From Pyrus communis (lineage: Eukaryota; Streptophyta; Magnoliopsida; Rosales; Rosaceae), in the NCBI RefSeq assembly GCF_963583255.1, contig NC_084816.1, forward strand, positions 20,777,344-20,841,343: a stretch of DNA of 64,000 nucleotides, in the 5' to 3' direction. The position numbers and the translations under genes were made by a program. The notes beneath the pieces were generated by a model. It saw only the letters and a list, made by a program, of their open reading frames with translations, was not told where the DNA came from and made no database searches. Positions 59,633-64,000 of this stretch are shown here, one piece after another (the first letter of the stretch is position 1; each line of letters opens with the position of its first letter).

Positions 59633-62216
59633 AGCTTACTTAACCTAATAATTATCTGCTCTCAAATCTTCCTCAGCACTATATGTATAGCAAAAGTAAT
59701 TGAGCTTTGCGTTGCATTTCTATCTTCTTTCTTATCTAATTATTAATCTTGTGGGGCCATTTAGTATTATAATATAATAGTATTCTTCTTTACTTGTAAA
59801 TGAATAGGTTCAATTCTGATCAAATACACTTTTGAATCATATTATTGGTAATCAATTGTAAAGTTTAGCCTATTCCTACACCTTTAATGAAGATAGTATC
59901 ATTTGTTAAAAAAAAATTATTAATCTTACAGGGTTCATAAAAATTAAAAATTAAAAAAAAAAAATTCAAGAAGAGAAAATACGAATTTGGATCCTCGTCG
60001 AATCCCCTCCCTGAGGATCGACGGACGTAGACCTTTAATAAAAAATCGTGCAACCACAATTAAATTCTTTTTATATTTTTAAAAGTAAAATAACCTCATT
60101 TTACGTAAAAAAATATAAAAAAATAAATTATGACTACACGATTTTTGATCATGTGAATTAATTTCTAAAATCCCCATCCGGCTAGGATCTAAATCCAGAA
60201 AATACAACCATTGGATTCCACTTCAATCACCATCAAGTGGCAATAAAGGAGATGCCTCCCTAATAATGCCAACTTCGGAGTGGGACTAGCTAGGGGTCTG
60301 TGGGGCTGGCCAGTGGCCAAGATCAACAAATGAAGGTAGTAATTCGTAAGAAGAATGTAAAGCAACTTTTTAATATTACTTTCTCGGTTCTTCTTTATAT
60401 TTTATAATATTGCTCGGATAATTTGTTCCGCTTATTTTTTAGGACGCTTTATGCAAAAATTTAACTAAATTTAAGATTATTTAGTCATTCAATAATTATC
60501 TAATAAATAATCGATTCATATTCTTCACTTCAACACCGAAATTTCGACAACTGTATTTGAACAGTTAAATAATTTCACTGGGGGTGATCTTTTGGCATAA
60601 TTGATCCATTAAAAAGTAGCCTAAACAGTTGTACGATTCGGATCTAACATTGCGGAACAAATAAGAGAAAAAAAATAGTTAAACCAACAAATTCAAGTGA
60701 AAAAGTTAGTAACATCCCCCTTCTCTGAATAGGCTATCCCTTGTGGGGTCATGATGAAGCATGCATACGAACAAGAGCAACGATTCTTGTTTTCTTTTTC
60801 ACAGAGTCTGAGTGAGCTGGCAAGCAATAAAAGCAAATATGTTTTACATCACCAATTATTTAAAAAAATTAATGTAAAGGATTAGAAATTTTTGAGTTTT
60901 AATCAAAATGATAAAATGGTGTTGTAAGTAAATAGTATCAGAAGTGATTTTTTAAAGTAAAAATGTCATTTTTTGTTAAAATGAACAGTATCAGAAATGT
61001 TTCGTTAAAATTCCTTTATTATTTCCTAATTTTAATGATTAACTCCAGGGTAGGACGATGTTCCACAAACAAATAATGCATACTAGCTATTGATTGTTTT
61101 TCAATAGCACCCACTTTGCTCCCACTGCGGGCGGATAAAAGTGAGGGAGGCATGTGACCGAGTGTCAAACTACTTATGGAAAGAAAATATTCTCAATTGA
61201 TTTCATTGTCTTTTTATTTTTACGCAAATAATAGTGGAGAGAAAGTGAACTCAAAACTACAGGTGCAAAGTGAAACTGTGAAAGCGTTGAACCACTTCAA
61301 CTACAAGTTTCGTGCATTTTTAACAATAGTCTACAGTCAAATTTGTCGTATTTTACTGTCAATTACAGAGGGAAAGATTTGAACTTAAATACAAATGATG
61401 AAGCACATTGTTTTAGCCAATTTAGTTAACTTTAACTCCGCAACTAACAACAGTTTTATGATGCTGATTGAATTGTGAAGTTGGTGTGCTTATATTTTTC
61501 TAACCCATTTTTTCCGTAAGAGGCTTGTAGTTTAAGAGTACTTATTTGTGCCCTCAAGATCCTATGTCTATTTCTCCTCCCCCATATAATTTGTATAAAA
61601 AAAATTGAAAAGTAAGCGAACAAAATGGTGACACTCATGAGGAAACTTTTGAAAAACATTTCAGTCAAAGCAAAGGGGCTCAAAACTTCCAACAGAATTC
61701 ATTCATTTTCATCATCTTATTGCCACTTTGAAGGGTATTACCATATTCGAGAACCTAATTCCTCTCACATAGATATTGATAACCGCAACAAAGAAGAAGG
61801 GGTGGGAACGAGAATTAAATTACTCAGTGAGAGGATATTACTTATTCAGTGCACTACGGGAATCTTACTGAGAAGAAAACTTTTTTGAGAAACTTGAACT
61901 TCAAAGAAAATCTAAATTCAAATTTCATGAACGACATTAATTATTGAAAGAAAAAAAAGTTTAACAGCACGAAGGCTTGAATAGTGTGTGAGGCAAAGGC
62001 ACAATGCTCAACTTCATATATACAAATAGCATATAGAGAAATTATCAAAGAAAAGCAAATGGAGACTCAACTCAATTACTCAATCCGTTGCCCAAATGAG
62101 AAGAGAAAAAAAAAGACTGACCAAAAAAAAAAAAAAAAAAAAAACACACAGGGAGCCCGATAAAGAACGGACTTGTGATTTGAAATCGTGGATTGATCAT
62201 TGAACAACACAATCAA
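59633..62216. other. Gene-poor region
   Basis: A minus-orientation copy of the 145-bp MITE lies at about 60889-61016 (AGTATCAGAAATGTTTCG). Two open frames at 61176 and 61625 have ATGs but no family resemblance or splice context. Nothing else is supported. Confidence 0.45.
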
Positions 62217-62360
62217 GGGAGGTTTAACAAAACATTTACGGTACTGTTCACTTTTAACGAAAAACCACATTTATACATTTTCTTGATAATATTTACTATA
62301 CCTTTAAAAATGGTTTTTCATTAAAAGGAAATTTTTTTTAAACTTTTTGTTAGTTTTCTT
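62217..62360 (+). mobile_element. Mutator-like MITE, 144 bp
   Basis: GGGAGGTTTAACAAAA to TTAGTTTTCTT, flanked by CACAATCAA (62208-62216) and TACAATCAA (62361-62369), 8 of 9 identical. Same family as 995 and 19537. Confidence 0.75.
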
Positions 62361-62645
62361 TACAATCAAATTTCATTAGTCGAAAGATTTTACCAAATTT
62401 TGGTAGAGTTTTCTCTTTTTCTTTTAACTCTGTAATCAAAAGTCGTTAGTGGACAACCCCTTTGATTTTTACCAAGTTAAATTTCTTGTATGATATTTAA
62501 CATTTCTTTAGTTTTTTTTTTTTTTGTTTTAAAAGAACGGCATATATTTCATAAAAGCCAGGAAGACTAACTAGTACAAGGTAAATAAACATCATTCACA
62601 ATAAGATCATTGATTATAATAGGAGGTTTATCTACCCAAATACAA

Positions 62646-62747
62646 AAAATTTGGACCATTTCTTGATTTATGCATGTCAACCTTATGTAGGGGCTATGCT
62701 AATCTTCTCTGTATTGTTACAATTTTATCAAATGTCCCCGAAAGGAC
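62646..62747 (-). pseudogene. U6 snRNA pseudogene
   Basis: The minus strand starts GTCCTTTCGGGGACAT, continues ATACAGAGAAGATTAGCAT and ends AAATGGTCCAAATTTTTT, the layout of plant U6. Several changes fall in conserved parts, for example GTAACAATACAG for GGAACGATACAG and TAGCCCCTACATAAGG for GGCCCCTGCGCAAGG. No upstream sequence element TCCCACATCG was found at the expected distance, although a TATATATAG-like run is near. It is therefore probably inactive. Confidence 0.8.
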
Positions 62748-62760
62748 ATTTTTTTTCTTT

Positions 62761-63039
62761 AGTTATATGCTATATATTGCAGTCAAAACTTGGATTACAA
62801 GTTGATTAGAAAAAATTTGAATTCCATACCTATGTCCCCATGATTATCTTCTACTTCAAATAATTTAATTAGGTATCATTTGATAACCATTTTATTTTCA
62901 ATTATTCAGCTTTTCTTTTCACTTTTTTTTGAAAACTAAAATTTCTAAACAAAAATTTAAATGTTATTTTTGTGAAATTTAGCCTGACTTTTTTAATGGA
63001 CCGTGAATTTTTCCTTTTTTCTATGTATGTTTTGTCGCA
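62761..63039. other. Spacer, no gene seen
   Basis: AT-rich, no recognised exon or repeat. Confidence 0.4.
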
Positions 63040-63811
63040 TATAGTGGAAATCTGAAGAAAGTTGGCAGTATGGAGAGTAATCCAACTTATTTATAAGCTC
63101 ATGTAAGGTCCCTCCTCTCATCAATGTGAGACTCATTCTCAACACGCCCTCTCATATGTGGCGAATTTTCAAGCCTAACACGTAGACAACACAACGGGGT
63201 GACGTGGAGTGCGTGTGGCTGTTTGCCTTTGCACGTGAGACAACCTACTCTGATACCACAATCATGGTTCATCTACCAGACTGAGGTTCCTGTCTCCTTT
63301 GAAATCAAGGATACATAGATACAACCTACTATTCAGAGAGACGGGCCGAAGACTCAGTTCTAACAACACCAATACTATCCCTAACTACCACCTACACAAT
63401 TTGTCAGGTGTGGAGTTTTATCACAAAAGGCATCGGTGTTAGTTAAAGTGGGGTAATCCTATTTAAATTGGTTTTCTCCTTTCCCTATGATCGATGCGGG
63501 ATTCTACACGTCCCCATGCTTGGGACCTCATTTTGTGGGTCACACATGGAGATCCACACATCAGCAACCACGTGAAGTCAAGGGGACTCACCCTACATGC
63601 GGGGCCAAGGGGACCCATCCATCATCGCGCAGGGCCAAGGAGACCCACCCATCACGTGACAATATAGTACGAGTCCGCTCCTTGACTCTAATACCATGAA
63701 AAAAGTTGAGATTCCACCATAAAACCAATTAGCAATATGGGGAGTAGTCCAACTTACTTATAAGCTCATGCAATGTCTTTCCTCCCATCAATGTGAGACT
63801 CATTCTCAACA
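63040..63811 (-). mobile_element. TRIM-like LTR element
   Basis: Direct repeats of about 80-105 bp (about 63058-63144 and 63707-63811, both ending CATTCTCAACA) enclose some 560 bp. On the minus strand, TGGTATTAGAGT at about 63685-63696 is in place of a primer-binding site next to the repeat at 63707, and GAGAGGGCG at 63145-63153 is the purine tract directly before the other repeat. No coding capacity. A second TGGTATCAGAGT at 63247-63258 suggests rearrangement or nesting. The outer part of the low-coordinate repeat is diverged. Confidence 0.65.
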
Positions 63812-64000
63812 AAAGCAACTGCCGAAGCTTTCTTTGAGGAAGCTAGATTGTTATACGACGAATGCACCCCTACTGCATGGACAATATGCGTGTTGCGACA
63901 GCTTCTGTTGGTAACATGTTAGTTTCAAACATATCTTTGGGTGGCATGGGAGATATTGTAATGAGTCAGGTATATGAGTGGTTTCAATAGCCCTAAAATT

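Noticed and set aside
61625..61888. 87-codon plus-strand frame
   Set aside because: It has an ATG but no recognised domain, repeat or splice context; chance cannot be excluded.

Overview
The window is nuclear DNA of a flowering plant: genes with many GT-AG introns, AT-rich spacers and dense layers of retrotransposons and small DNA transposons. The gene families and the repeats (a Cassandra TRIM with a 5S-rRNA-like LTR, and a common 145-bp MITE) suggest a woody eudicot, probably Rosaceae such as apple or pear. That placement is inference; no marker gene proves it.

Layout. 1-5.7 kb: gene-free, with small transposons. 5.7-7.2 kb (-): early nodulin-like GPI-anchored protein. 7.8-14.2 kb: a nest in which an inverted-repeat element was split by a Cassandra TRIM (itself hit by a Harbinger-type MITE) and by a decayed copia element. 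14.2-15.2 kb: a hAT-like element carrying two exons of a trehalose-phosphate phosphatase gene. 16.2-22.3 kb (-): ten-exon TBC Rab-GAP gene, with a 596-bp tandem array just upstream of its start. 25.2-28.3 kb (-): gene for a probably mitochondrial protein. 30.0-34.5 kb (+): GPI-anchored protein of the At1g61900 type. 35.4-37.5 kb (-): NUP54-like first exon joined to a frameshifted serpin.

39.2-46.2 kb (-): B3-domain (REM) gene whose first intron holds a very young, intact copia element with apparently identical LTRs and an open gag-pol frame. 46.6 kb: tRNA-type SINE with a 16-bp target duplication. 47.9-54.3 kb: a B3+MATE block was duplicated in tandem and decayed reciprocally: the B3 gene survives in one copy, the MATE transporter (50.5-53.5 kb, -) in the other. 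56.6-58.7 kb: a second hAT-like element carrying AFB-type F-box and PARP3-like gene fragments. 59.5 kb (-): short Cys- then Lys-rich peptide gene. 62.6 kb: U6 snRNA pseudogene. 63.0-63.8 kb: TRIM-like element.

Exon joins were worked out by hand from splice sites and reading phase; where totals are given, the joined exons keep frame to the stop. The genes are unrelated single-locus genes and form no pathway. The main story is how transposons nest in, break and copy host genes.
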